A stretch of 35,370 nucleotides of DNA from Dehalococcoidia bacterium UBA1328 (GTDB taxonomy: Bacteria; Chloroflexota; Dehalococcoidia; Lucifugimonadales; Lucifugimonadaceae): NCBI GenBank assembly GCA_002306815.1, contig DBTA01000004.1, positions 1 through 35,370 on the forward strand. Reading direction: 5' to 3'. The position numbers were made by a program, and so were the translations under genes. The notes beneath the pieces were generated by a model. The model had not been told where the DNA came from. It worked only from the letters and a program-made list of their open reading frames with translations, and ran no database searches. Each line of letters begins with the position of its first letter. Position 1 is the stretch's first letter. Shown here piece by piece: positions 16,855 through 24,499 of this stretch.

Positions 16855-17997
16855 TTGACCGACTTGCTCGCTCTCGCCAAATCTAAGAAAACCGAGCTTT
16901 TCGACTTGATCGAAAAGCTCGTACTGATCGAATCACCATCGAGCGACAAACCCTCGAACGATCGGCTTACCGAAATGACCGCCACAATGCTTCGAGAGAT
17001 TGGCGGCAACGTGACTATCCACCCACAAGAAATTTACGGCGATCACGTGACCGCTGACTGGTCCAATTCTGGAGACTCGACGAAGCAACACGCACTAGTT
17101 GTTGGCCATCTCGACACAGTTTGGCCGCTCGGCACCCTTGAGCGCATGGGTTACACCGAGAAAGACGGAAGAATGTACGGTCCAGGTGTTCTTGATATGA
17201 AAGCAGGCATAGCCACAACGATTATTGGACTAAAAACGCTTCAGCAAGAAGGACTTTGGCCGGATCGACCGATTCGCGTGCTGTTCAACACCGACGAGGA
17301 AGTTGGTAGCCCCTCCTCTCGCCCTATAGTCGAGGAATCAGCAAAAGGAGCCGAGTACGCGCTAATCATGGAGCCCGGTCAGGCTGGTGCAGGGGCACTG
17401 AAAACTCAACGAAAAGGCCTTGGTGAGTTCAAGATTTACATAGAAGGCAAAGCGAGTCACGCCGGGGCATTCCCCGAGCGTGGTGCGTCAGCGATTCACC
17501 AACTTGCGGTGACGATTATCGAACTGCAGGCAATGAACGATTGGCCGAACGGCATAACCGTCAACTCTGGAATCATTTCCGGCGGATCAGCTCGCAACAC
17601 CATTCCGGCATATGCAGAAGTCACCGTCGACGTTCGAGTCAAAACGAACGAGCAAGCACAAATGCTAGAAACTCAACTTAGAGGACTAGAAACAATCATT
17701 GAAGGCACGACAATTAGAGTCGAAGGCGGATTTCACCGCCCACCAATGGAGCGAACTCCCGAACTAGCCGTGCTAGCAGACAAGCTAATCAAATGGTCGC
17801 ACGAGTTTGGTTTCGAACTCACCGAAGAATCGACTGGCGGGGGCAGCGATGCCAACCTCACTGCTGCAATGGGCGTTCCTTCCGCCGATGGCCTCGGCTC
17901 GAAGGGGCTAAATCCACACGCTGAAGGCGAAAACATCGAAATCAGAGAACAAATCAATCGGCTTGCACTGTTCATGAAAGCGATAAACTCGTTGTAG
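16855..17997 (+). CDS. M20 family metallopeptidase (carboxypeptidase G2-like)
   Basis: A 380-residue di-zinc peptidase. Metal and catalytic residues are all in place: H85 and D87 in VVGHLDTVWP, bridging D114 in GPGVLDMKAG, E148/E149 in FNTDEEVGS, E173 in IMEPG, and H355 in LNPHAEGENI. The lid/dimerisation domain (about 185-290) contains the usual GKASHAGAFPERGASAI. HLDTVWPLGT and the GGGSDAN segment are closest to the glutamate carboxypeptidase (CPG2) branch, which removes C-terminal Glu from folates or peptides. There is no signal peptide, so it is probably cytoplasmic. The TTG start gives a normal N-terminus, though its ribosome site is weak. TAG here is a real terminator, since the frame beyond is unrelated. 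The universal stress gene begins 10 nt later. Confidence 0.92.
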   Translation: MTDLLALAKSKKTELFDLIEKLVLIESPSSDKPSNDRLTEMTATMLREIGGNVTIHPQEIYGDHVTADWSNSGDSTKQHALVVGHLDTVWPLGTLERMGYTEKDGRMYGPGVLDMKAGIATTIIGLKTLQQEGLWPDRPIRVLFNTDEEVGSPSSRPIVEESAKGAEYALIMEPGQAGAGALKTQRKGLGEFKIYIEGKASHAGAFPERGASAIHQLAVTIIELQAMNDWPNGITVNSGIISGGSARNTIPAYAEVTVDVRVKTNEQAQMLETQLRGLETIIEGTTIRVEGGFHRPPMERTPELAVLADKLIKWSHEFGFELTEESTGGGSDANLTAAMGVPSADGLGSKGLNPHAEGENIEIREQINRLALFMKAINSL

Positions 17998-18007
17998 CGG
18001 TGTTCTC

Positions 18008-18982
18008 ATGACTCAACAGATCGACACGACTTCCCGGACTCAGGATGAGATCCGACGCCTCGCCGTCGGTCGTGGTCATTCGCTGAATCTCGACCGCGTA
18101 CTGGTGCCTCTGAACGGATCCCTTCGATCAGAGCAAATTCTGCCTTTCGCATCAATGCTTGCCGACTGGTTCGCGGGCGAGATCACTCTATTCCACAGTC
18201 TCCCGCCAACTCACCCGGCAAGAGGAGCACGCCCTGGTCAGGTTCACTACCCTGATGCCCCGCATGATCGTGGCACTGCTCTTGCTACTGCTTATCTGGA
18301 AGAAGTGGTAAGCCGCCTCAGCCCGCATGGCGTCAGATCAAGGTGGGGTATATCAACCGGCCCTCCTGCGAAAATGATTTCTTCACGATCAGCTACCAGT
18401 TCTTTAGGACTCGTCGCCATCGCGACAGCTGCGAGGTCGCGCCCACACCGATTCTTTTCGCACGGACTCCTCGATGACCTGTGGCGTACTACATCGGTGC
18501 CGCTTCTGATCGTCAATCCTCACCACGCCACTTTGAACGGCAAGCCACCAGTCGCTCCCAAAACGATCATTGTTCCACGTTCGAAAGACTCTGGTGAATC
18601 AGCGATTGCAATAGCCAGTGCCCTCGCAGGAGCCAGTCGATCAAAAGTCAAAATTCTTGTCGAACGGTCAACTACTTCCGACGAATCGGAAGACGAGTTG
18701 ATAAATCTGTTCACTTCTGAAGGAATCGACATGGAGATTGTCCAGGTCGACAATGACTTCACGCACCAGGTGATTGATATCCAAAATAGTGACACCGGAT
18801 CGTGGATAGTTGCCGGCTCTCGAATGCGCTCCGGGATCACTCGAACGCTCTTCGGCAGCGTTGCTGACGGGATCGCCAGGGAATCGACGGGACCAATCGT
18901 TGTGGTCCCCGACTCAAATATCACTCGCAAACGTAAACGCCAGGCCCGAGCGGCAACCAGAGATATCGCAGCGTCGCTCTAG
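18008..18982 (+). CDS. Tandem universal stress protein (UspA family)
   Basis: A 324-residue cytoplasmic protein made of two UspA-like alpha/beta domains, about residues 29-165 (RVLVPLNGSLRSEQILPFAS at its start) and 176-310. The second ends with GSRMRSGITRTLFGSVADGI and PIVVVPD, which follows the G-2x-G-9x-G(S/T) nucleotide-binding pattern, so that half may bind ATP. The first domain's matching loop (ATAARSRPHRFFSHGLLDDL) is degenerate. The start is ATG 18008, ten bases after the M20 stop, so the two are probably co-transcribed. The C-terminal tail is basic (RKRKRQARAA). It ends in TAG. The specific stress is unknown. Confidence 0.85.
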   Translation: MTQQIDTTSRTQDEIRRLAVGRGHSLNLDRVLVPLNGSLRSEQILPFASMLADWFAGEITLFHSLPPTHPARGARPGQVHYPDAPHDRGTALATAYLEEVVSRLSPHGVRSRWGISTGPPAKMISSRSATSSLGLVAIATAARSRPHRFFSHGLLDDLWRTTSVPLLIVNPHHATLNGKPPVAPKTIIVPRSKDSGESAIAIASALAGASRSKVKILVERSTTSDESEDELINLFTSEGIDMEIVQVDNDFTHQVIDIQNSDTGSWIVAGSRMRSGITRTLFGSVADGIARESTGPIVVVPDSNITRKRKRQARAATRDIAASL

Positions 18983-19021
18983 CTCGCGAAATAGCGCCGA
19001 TCAAATATGCCACTCATCGGT

Positions 19022-19372
19022 TTATTCCTGGTTTCGACGGATGTAGTAGCCGCCCATGGCACCAACCGTTGCACCGAACCACGTGTACGGGATAAAAACC
19101 AGAATTATGATCATTACCCAGGTAGTAGGAATACTGAATATCTCCTCGACACCAATAACGAACTTCAAAATCAAAACCGCCAGCGCGGGGATGAACATCA
19201 ACACCGCCGTAAGCGCACCAAATTTGATGATCCCGTCTTGATCTATCTTGGCGATACCGCTGCCAATGAACCCTGCTACGAACGGACTTACCGGTGCCGC
19301 AACATAGTGCACAACTGGAATCACCAGTGAAGCAAGCATTATTCCGAATCCAACTAATACGCCATTAAGCAC
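19022..19372 (-). CDS. Small multi-span membrane protein of unknown function
   Basis: A 116-residue hydrophobic protein with segments at about 4-25, 48-72 and 82-108 and a weaker one at 28-42 with glycine spacing (FVAGFIGSGIAK). It ends with a short charged tail (YYIRRNQE). The glycine-rich pattern is like small DUF5518-type membrane proteins, but I cannot assign it firmly. The start is GTG 19370-19372, with GAGGG six bases upstream. It is convergent with the universal stress gene. No enzymatic motif seen. Confidence 0.6.
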   Translation of the reverse strand: MLNGVLVGFGIMLASLVIPVVHYVAAPVSPFVAGFIGSGIAKIDQDGIIKFGALTAVLMFIPALAVLILKFVIGVEEIFSIPTTWVMIIILVFIPYTWFGATVGAMGGYYIRRNQE

Positions 19373-19710
19373 TCAGGTCCCTCACTTAGTCTCGAAATCT
19401 CTCGATTGTTGAGTGTCGATCCTTCCAGTCATTTCGTAATTGGAAAACATGACAGCCGACCCAGAGTACGACGATACCTAGCGTGCTCAAAGACTGATTG
19501 CAACGTACTCGAGATTAAATTACGCCGCCCGGACGGTTTCATCGAACACGTGTGCACCCGCGAGAGTCTCGACATAGCTCTCAGCCTCGTTTCCATACTA
19601 TTCCGCTGCTCCACCTTGTTCTCGGCTTCCAATCTACTTCAACAGCACGTACGGTATGCAGCATTGATTAGCTCTACCAATCACCTCACCCGCAGCGCTT
19701 ATTTGAAACC
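19373..19710. other. 338-bp intergenic stretch, no gene recognised
   Basis: Short open frames exist on both strands (for example 19406-19765 plus and 19429-19632 minus), but their translations are rich in Arg, Ser and Cys and resemble no family. It should hold the divergent promoters of the small membrane protein and the gene at 19711. No clear hairpin or repeat was found. Confidence 0.4.
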
Positions 19711-20139
19711 ATGCCGAACCGTGACGGCTCGCTTAAAGACTCAGATAGGGTCGCCCTTTCCATAATGCTCGACAGAATAATCCCGGTGGAAGATCACGAA
19801 AAGGTGCCCAGTAAGTTCGGTATTCTGGATTCGGTCATTGAACTAAACAGCACTAACGATACGTCCAAAAACGGCTTCATGAAAGTCGTCGAAGCGTTGT
19901 CGCTCGACATGATGGCGCACGCGGTTGGCGGTTTCGCAGCTCTCACTGAAGAACAACAAATCCAGTCGATACGCTCCATAGAAATTTCGTTACCAGAGGA
20001 GTTAAACGTTGTGCTCCAGGCCACTAGACACGCCTACTACGAACATCCCGACACACCTGATCGGCCTATAAATTTCGATTCTGAAGATGAAATATTTGGA
20101 AAAGTCCTCACCGAAATAAAATCCACGGAGCGAAGATAA
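19711..20139 (+). CDS. Gluconate 2-dehydrogenase subunit 3-like protein
   Basis: A 142-residue protein with the pattern of the gluconate 2-dehydrogenase subunit 3 family: LDRIIPVEDH near residues 20-29, a Gly-Ile-x-x-x-Ile segment (GILDSVIEL), a middle GGFAALTEEQQIQSI (about 73-87) and a final ATRHAYYEHPDT. In the family this small subunit partners a GMC-type flavin dehydrogenase, often exported by the Tat route. Here no Tat signal and no large subunit are seen nearby, and the protein is short, so it may be an orphan or a divergent relative. It starts at ATG 19711 and ends in TAA, 33 nt before the nucleoside hydrolase ATG (21 nt before its GTG alternative), so the two may be co-transcribed. 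Confidence 0.55.
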   Translation: MPNRDGSLKDSDRVALSIMLDRIIPVEDHEKVPSKFGILDSVIELNSTNDTSKNGFMKVVEALSLDMMAHAVGGFAALTEEQQIQSIRSIEISLPEELNVVLQATRHAYYEHPDTPDRPINFDSEDEIFGKVLTEIKSTERR

Positions 20140-20172
20140 CGTAGCTCTGCATCGTCCTCCGTGGCAATAACC

Positions 20173-21057
20173 ATGACCAGCAACCCAAAGAAAATTCTCT
20201 TCGACACCGACATTGGTTACGACATTGACGACGCCGTCGCCCTCGCATACCTTTTAGCTCAACCCGAATGTGAATTGCTTGGAATTACAACCGTGTCGGG
20301 TCAGCCAATAGAACGGGCAAAACTCGCAAGTGCCATCTGTAAAACCGCTGGAGCCGAAGTCCCGATTATCCCCGGCCTCAGCGACCGTTTAGACGGTCCC
20401 ATTCGCCAACCGTACGTGCCACAGAACAGCGTTCTGCCAAACTGGGATCACGACTCTGAGTTCCCCGAAACTGACGTTGTAGATTTCATGGCAGAAACCA
20501 TTCGCAGTAATCCGAATGAAGTGACGTTGCTAGCAGTCGGTCCGATGACAAACGTGGCAAATCTCTTCTCCCGTCATCCCGACACACCTATGTTGCTGGA
20601 GTCTTTGCAAATGATGATTGGCAGATTCTCTAACACCGTTGGTCTTCCAGTGTCCGAATGGAACGCCCACTGCGATCCCGCTGCAGCGCAGGTCATTTAT
20701 TCAACCTCGGCACCCTCGCACACGTCCATCGGCCTCGACGTCACTCATCAGGTCGTGATGGACTCCGAACAGGTGAAAGAACACTTTCAGCACCCGCTAC
20801 TGATACCCGTTTACGAAATGTCGGAAGTTTGGTTCTCCGAAAGAGATCAACTCAAATTTCATGATCCGCTCGCAGCTGTGGATCTGTTCGACGATTCGGT
20901 CTGCACATACGAATCCGGTTACATAGGCGTTATACGAACCAACGATCGATCCGATGGCGAAACGCGGTTCACGGCAGACGAAAGAGGCCCTCACAGAATC
21001 GCCGCCACCGTCAAACCCAACCAATTCTTCGAATCCTACTTCAGCGTCTTCACCTGA
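20173..21057 (+). CDS. Inosine/uridine-preferring nucleoside hydrolase family protein
   Basis: A 294-residue IunH-family protein. The calcium-binding N-terminus ILFDTDIGYDIDDAVAL holds the DxDxxxDD motif of nucleoside hydrolases. Further markers are LLAVGPMTNVANLF, EWNAHCDPAAAQVIYST (WNxxxDPxAA) and the final FHDPLAAVDLF with the His/Asp that complete the active site. It would split the N-glycosidic bond of ribonucleosides for purine or pyrimidine salvage. Specificity is not clear, and some members act on other N-ribosides. ATG 20173 is chosen; GTG 20161 is in frame and would add four residues. It ends in TGA, one of only three genes here to use that terminator. Confidence 0.88.
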   Translation: MTSNPKKILFDTDIGYDIDDAVALAYLLAQPECELLGITTVSGQPIERAKLASAICKTAGAEVPIIPGLSDRLDGPIRQPYVPQNSVLPNWDHDSEFPETDVVDFMAETIRSNPNEVTLLAVGPMTNVANLFSRHPDTPMLLESLQMMIGRFSNTVGLPVSEWNAHCDPAAAQVIYSTSAPSHTSIGLDVTHQVVMDSEQVKEHFQHPLLIPVYEMSEVWFSERDQLKFHDPLAAVDLFDDSVCTYESGYIGVIRTNDRSDGETRFTADERGPHRIAATVKPNQFFESYFSVFT

Positions 21058-21315
21058 CCCCGCTATAGCTGAAGCCTAACCACCATTACTACACGCACCA
21101 ACGCCCACGCTCGACATCTTCCACACTACACCAAACCAACACAAACCAAATTCCCGAGGCGCTGAGGGATCTGAGGCAGGAACGCTAAAAATGAATACTC
21201 AACCGCGACGGGCGATACCACCATATTCCGCCTATCAACCAAAATACTGAATCAAGTTCAGCATCACAGGAAAGGCGAGAAGTCCCCTCTGCTTATGAGA
21301 GAGAGGGGATTACAG

Positions 21316-21436
21316 TCCTCCCTCACTCAAAGGGAGAGAGTTCGTAGGGGGTCGATCGTAATAACCGAACGTGACGATCTCCCGGTGGAGGGTGTGTACC
21401 AACGTTAGAACGAAGACCCACCCCCACCTCAAGTCA
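21316..21436. repeat. Dispersed structured intergenic repeat, copy C (right end lost)
   Basis: Within the 380-bp spacer between the convergent nucleoside hydrolase and Ldh-family genes. The first hairpin has arms TCCTCCCT (21316-21323) and AGGGAGAG (21331-21338) with a 7-nt loop, the geometry of copies A and B. GGGTC (21349-21353) can pair with GACCC (21415-21419). The right hairpin is missing: after CACCTCAAGTCATC the match stops at the Ldh gene's stop codon. Just upstream are two more small inverted repeats: CTGAA with TTCAG (21247-21261) and TCCCCTCT with AGAGGGGA (21283-21309). Nothing else recognisable lies in 21058-21437. Confidence 0.55.
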
Positions 21437-21437
21437 T

Positions 21438-22532
21438 CTAGGCCAGATCGAACGTGATTTCAAATTCCGCACAAATATCACGGAACCAATCGATCACCTC
21501 GGGGTGAAGAGGCACACCGTTCTCACGACGCTCAAGTCTAACCTCGTGCTCGGGCAAACCTGCGTAGTACACGCGCTCCTCACCCGGCATTGGCTTCGTC
21601 GCTGCAAGACCTTTCAACATGCCGTCCATGTTCGCCTTGAACTCGTCGACATCACCAAACGCTTCGACCGAGTAAGCCGCAACAAAGTGACCTCGCCGTG
21701 TTCGTGCCAGCGATCCAAATCCAGGAGCGAAAGAGAGCTGTCCACAAAGAATGTCGACCATTACTCCGAGACCGTAGCCCTTGTGAGATCCAAGTTCACG
21801 AGTTGAACCGAGCGGCAACTGCATTCGCATTGAGTTCGCCGCGAAGTCCGCAACCGCGCCGCCCTCCATGTCGGGCACACCATCTTCATTGGCAACCCAA
21901 CCCGGAGACATTCCCTTACCCATTCTGTTCGCAAGACCAATCTTGTTACCGGCAATCGAAGTCATTGCCGCGTCGAACATGAACGACGGTTCGTTGTTAC
22001 CAGGGACTGCAAATCCAATTGGGTTCGTACCAATTTGAGCCTCTGCACCGAACGTGGGAACCATCGCCTTACCACCGGCAGTCATACACCAACCGATCAT
22101 GTCTGCATCCGCCGCAATCATCGCGTGATATCCCGCAGCACCAAGGTGACCCGAGTTTCGAACGGCAACCACACCAGTTCCGACTGCTTTCGCCTTCTCA
22201 ATTGCAATATCCATCGCCTTTGGGGCGATCATCAAACCAAGTCCGCCATCGCCATCAATCGTTGCAGTCGATGGTGTTTCTTTGATGATCTGCATTTCCG
22301 GGGTTGGATTCAGTGCGTCAGAGTTGTATTGAGCGACGTACGACCGAAGCATGTTAGAAACACCGTGAGTGTCGATTCCGCTTTCGTCGGCAAACATGAG
22401 AACGTCGGCCCCTAATTTCGCCTCTGCCTCTGGAACACCGCACTTGATAAATACCTGTTCAGTGGCATTTCGTAATTTGTTGACGTCCACTCTTACCGCA
22501 ACGTCATCGGGCACCTTAAAGTGCTTAAGCAA
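21438..22532 (-). CDS. Ldh family oxidoreductase (malate/L-lactate/ureidoglycolate dehydrogenase type)
   Basis: A 364-residue NAD(P)-dependent 2-hydroxyacid dehydrogenase of the Ldh2/MDH2 family, which is unrelated to classical lactate dehydrogenase. Markers are GIDTHGVSNMLRSYV (catalytic His and Ser region, about 53-67), VRNSGHLGAAGYH (about 124-136), IGTNPIGFAVPG (about 166-177) and GSHKGYGLGVMVDIL near residue 250. It oxidises a small 2-hydroxyacid such as malate, lactate, sulfolactate or ureidoglycolate; which one is open. The TTG start is supported by GAGG six bases upstream (complement near 22539-22542). It ends in TAG. It is divergent from tRNA-Ala. Confidence 0.9.
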   Translation of the reverse strand: MLKHFKVPDDVAVRVDVNKLRNATEQVFIKCGVPEAEAKLGADVLMFADESGIDTHGVSNMLRSYVAQYNSDALNPTPEMQIIKETPSTATIDGDGGLGLMIAPKAMDIAIEKAKAVGTGVVAVRNSGHLGAAGYHAMIAADADMIGWCMTAGGKAMVPTFGAEAQIGTNPIGFAVPGNNEPSFMFDAAMTSIAGNKIGLANRMGKGMSPGWVANEDGVPDMEGGAVADFAANSMRMQLPLGSTRELGSHKGYGLGVMVDILCGQLSFAPGFGSLARTRRGHFVAAYSVEAFGDVDEFKANMDGMLKGLAATKPMPGEERVYYAGLPEHEVRLERRENGVPLHPEVIDWFRDICAEFEITFDLA

Positions 22533-22660
22533 CTCTAACCTCGCAATGTGATCAATCTAGCGTCTTACCAGAAATCCAACCTGGAATCTAGGTGGACCGA
22601 ATCATCCTGCCGAACCGGCGGAATACTAGCATCAAAATCGTACCCGTATCAGTGCTGCTT

Positions 22661-22677
22661 GAGACATCTGATGCCTC
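22661..22677. repeat. Near-perfect short palindrome upstream of tRNA-Ala
   Basis: GAGACATC, T, GATGCCTC is an inverted repeat with one mismatch, placed about 80 nt before the tRNA and 130 nt before the divergent Ldh-family start. Its size fits a dimeric repressor site, but no regulator can be named. Confidence 0.25.
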
Positions 22678-22756
22678 ATTTGCTAGTCTGAAAATAGTCC
22701 GAGGAACGCTGATGACATCGCCCTGGCGAACGAACGTCAAGCGATACAGAAAATCT

Positions 22757-22832
<76 letters not shown>

Positions 22833-22883
22833 GTTTTTCATCCGATCCCATCGACCTTCCCCTAAAAGATTGTCCCGGCGCTG

Positions 22884-24404
22884 TTAGAGAGGGCCAGTGA
22901 AAGGGGGCGCAACCCCGCGCGAAAACACCTGCGGCTCCGCCACAAACTCGACGCATTCATCAAGCGGGAACATCGGACGCGCGCAAGTCGTGTGACCCAA
23001 CGATGGCAAATCCGCCGAGGTCGATCCCGGAGCAGCAACGTTGAAGTTAGCCTCACACCAGTTATCGAAAAACTCTGGTTCGCAAAACGGCGATTTCACG
23101 ATGATTGAATGGAAGTCTTGCGGATCAATACCATTCGCGTAGAACGGTGCGCGATCAACCAGGTTCACGGGACGAGAGAAAACAACGAAAGTGAAGTTGT
23201 CCGACTTCAGAACTACGGTTGGGCCAGCGTGTTCAATCGAAGGCCATTTTTCAAGCGGGAAAATCCCATCGGAAGCTGAAACCACCGTTGCCAGAACCTC
23301 GATTGGTGTGAAGCGGCGATCGAGATTTCCTCCAAGATTTACTGTCACTCGACCATCAATACCCTTTTCGACTGCACGGATTACCGCTGAAGGATCGACA
23401 ATCGGCGCCAGAACACTCTTCGAATAACCATGGTTGATCATTTCGGCAACAATCGCGTTGCTATCACCTGATGCACCAGAACTCGGTGCATCTGCGGCAT
23501 CTGTAAACATCACCGGACCATTCATTTTCGCTGCACGAGCGACAGCCTCGCTCAAATCTTCCAACGGCTGGTGCATTTCGAACCTATTGCCCCAAAACTC
23601 GTTGGCCGCTTTCTCTGCAACCTGACGACCGAACTCTTCGTCGTTATCTGTCACCACGATCACCTGTGAGCAGAGTTCCGGCACGTCCGTGAATGGGTTT
23701 CCGATCTGGAATCCAGCATTAAGAATCCGTGGATCGTCGTGCATAGATCGCAAATATGAAACCTGGTTACCAAACAGTCCAGTTTCAGTTATCAACTGTT
23801 CGCCACGTACCAGTGCAGGAATAGGCACTCGTACAGTGACCGGATGTGCATCTTCATTCAGCTGTCGCACAAGTTGACGTGCAGCTCTGGCACCCGTATC
23901 GGAAAAATCCATGTGCGGATACGTGTGATAAACAGCCACGCCATCCGCGTGCTGGAGCATCTTTGCCGTCGTCACACCATGGATGTCCTGCGTGTAGATA
24001 ATCGGAATATCTTCACCAAAAATCTTTCGCGATTCTGCGAGCAAGAACCCTTCCGGATCGAGTTCATCCTCTGCACTCATTGAGCCGTGCATTGCGAACA
24101 AAGCGCCATCTACCTCACCGGCAAATGGCTTCAACGCTTCAAGAAACTCACCCGATATACGGTTCCAACTTGCACTATCGAGAGGGCCCGCACTGGTCGC
24201 ACCTGCCGAGTAAGCACCTACTACTTCGAATCCACCTGCTGCCCCCAACACTTCAACCATGCCAGCGACTTCTGAATTTTTTCCAAGAGACTTTTCGATT
24301 ACGTTCTGACCGAACGCAACATTGAAATCCTCGTAGGTACTGAACACCGGGTTGAAGGTCGAAACCTCCTGTGCACAACCGGCAATCACAATTCGCTTAG
24401 TCAA
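22884..24404 (-). CDS. M81 family metallopeptidase (microcystinase C/MlrC-like)
   Basis: A 506-residue protein of the MlrC/DUF1485 family. The likely zinc site is D140 and H142 in TQDIHGV and H164 in TYPHMD, with the family's DxH and 24-residue spacing. H106 in LFAMHGSM and E13 in CAQEVSTFNP are other conserved positions. The C-terminal domain has FTDAADAPSSGASGDSN and TTCARPMFPLD. The named member opens linearised microcystin peptides, but most relatives in ocean bacteria have no known substrate. The TTG start lies only about 34 nt after the terminator hairpin of the transketolase gene upstream, so it needs its own promoter or readthrough. It ends in TAA. Confidence 0.88.
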   Translation of the reverse strand: MTKRIVIAGCAQEVSTFNPVFSTYEDFNVAFGQNVIEKSLGKNSEVAGMVEVLGAAGGFEVVGAYSAGATSAGPLDSASWNRISGEFLEALKPFAGEVDGALFAMHGSMSAEDELDPEGFLLAESRKIFGEDIPIIYTQDIHGVTTAKMLQHADGVAVYHTYPHMDFSDTGARAARQLVRQLNEDAHPVTVRVPIPALVRGEQLITETGLFGNQVSYLRSMHDDPRILNAGFQIGNPFTDVPELCSQVIVVTDNDEEFGRQVAEKAANEFWGNRFEMHQPLEDLSEAVARAAKMNGPVMFTDAADAPSSGASGDSNAIVAEMINHGYSKSVLAPIVDPSAVIRAVEKGIDGRVTVNLGGNLDRRFTPIEVLATVVSASDGIFPLEKWPSIEHAGPTVVLKSDNFTFVVFSRPVNLVDRAPFYANGIDPQDFHSIIVKSPFCEPEFFDNWCEANFNVAAPGSTSADLPSLGHTTCARPMFPLDECVEFVAEPQVFSRGVAPPFTGPL

Positions 24405-24430
24405 ACTCGTTTTTCCGTAATAAATTCAGT

Positions 24431-24469
24431 CAAGAAAAACGGGCGATAGAGATATCTCCATCGCCCGTT
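24431..24469 (-). terminator. Rho-independent terminator after the transketolase gene
   Basis: Arms AACGGGCGAT (24438-24447) and ATCGCCCGTT (24460-24469) are perfect complements. The enclosed GAGATATCTC is itself self-complementary, giving a long hairpin with one A-C mismatch. On the minus strand it is followed by TTTTTCTT. It ends transcription of the transketolase gene just before the M81 gene. Confidence 0.88.
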
Positions 24470-24499
24470 CCGTTAGTTCATTTGTGCTAAGAACGCCGT

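Noticed and set aside
18520..18930. 136-codon minus-strand open frame
   Set aside because: It lies entirely inside the universal stress gene on the other strand and shows no family resemblance.
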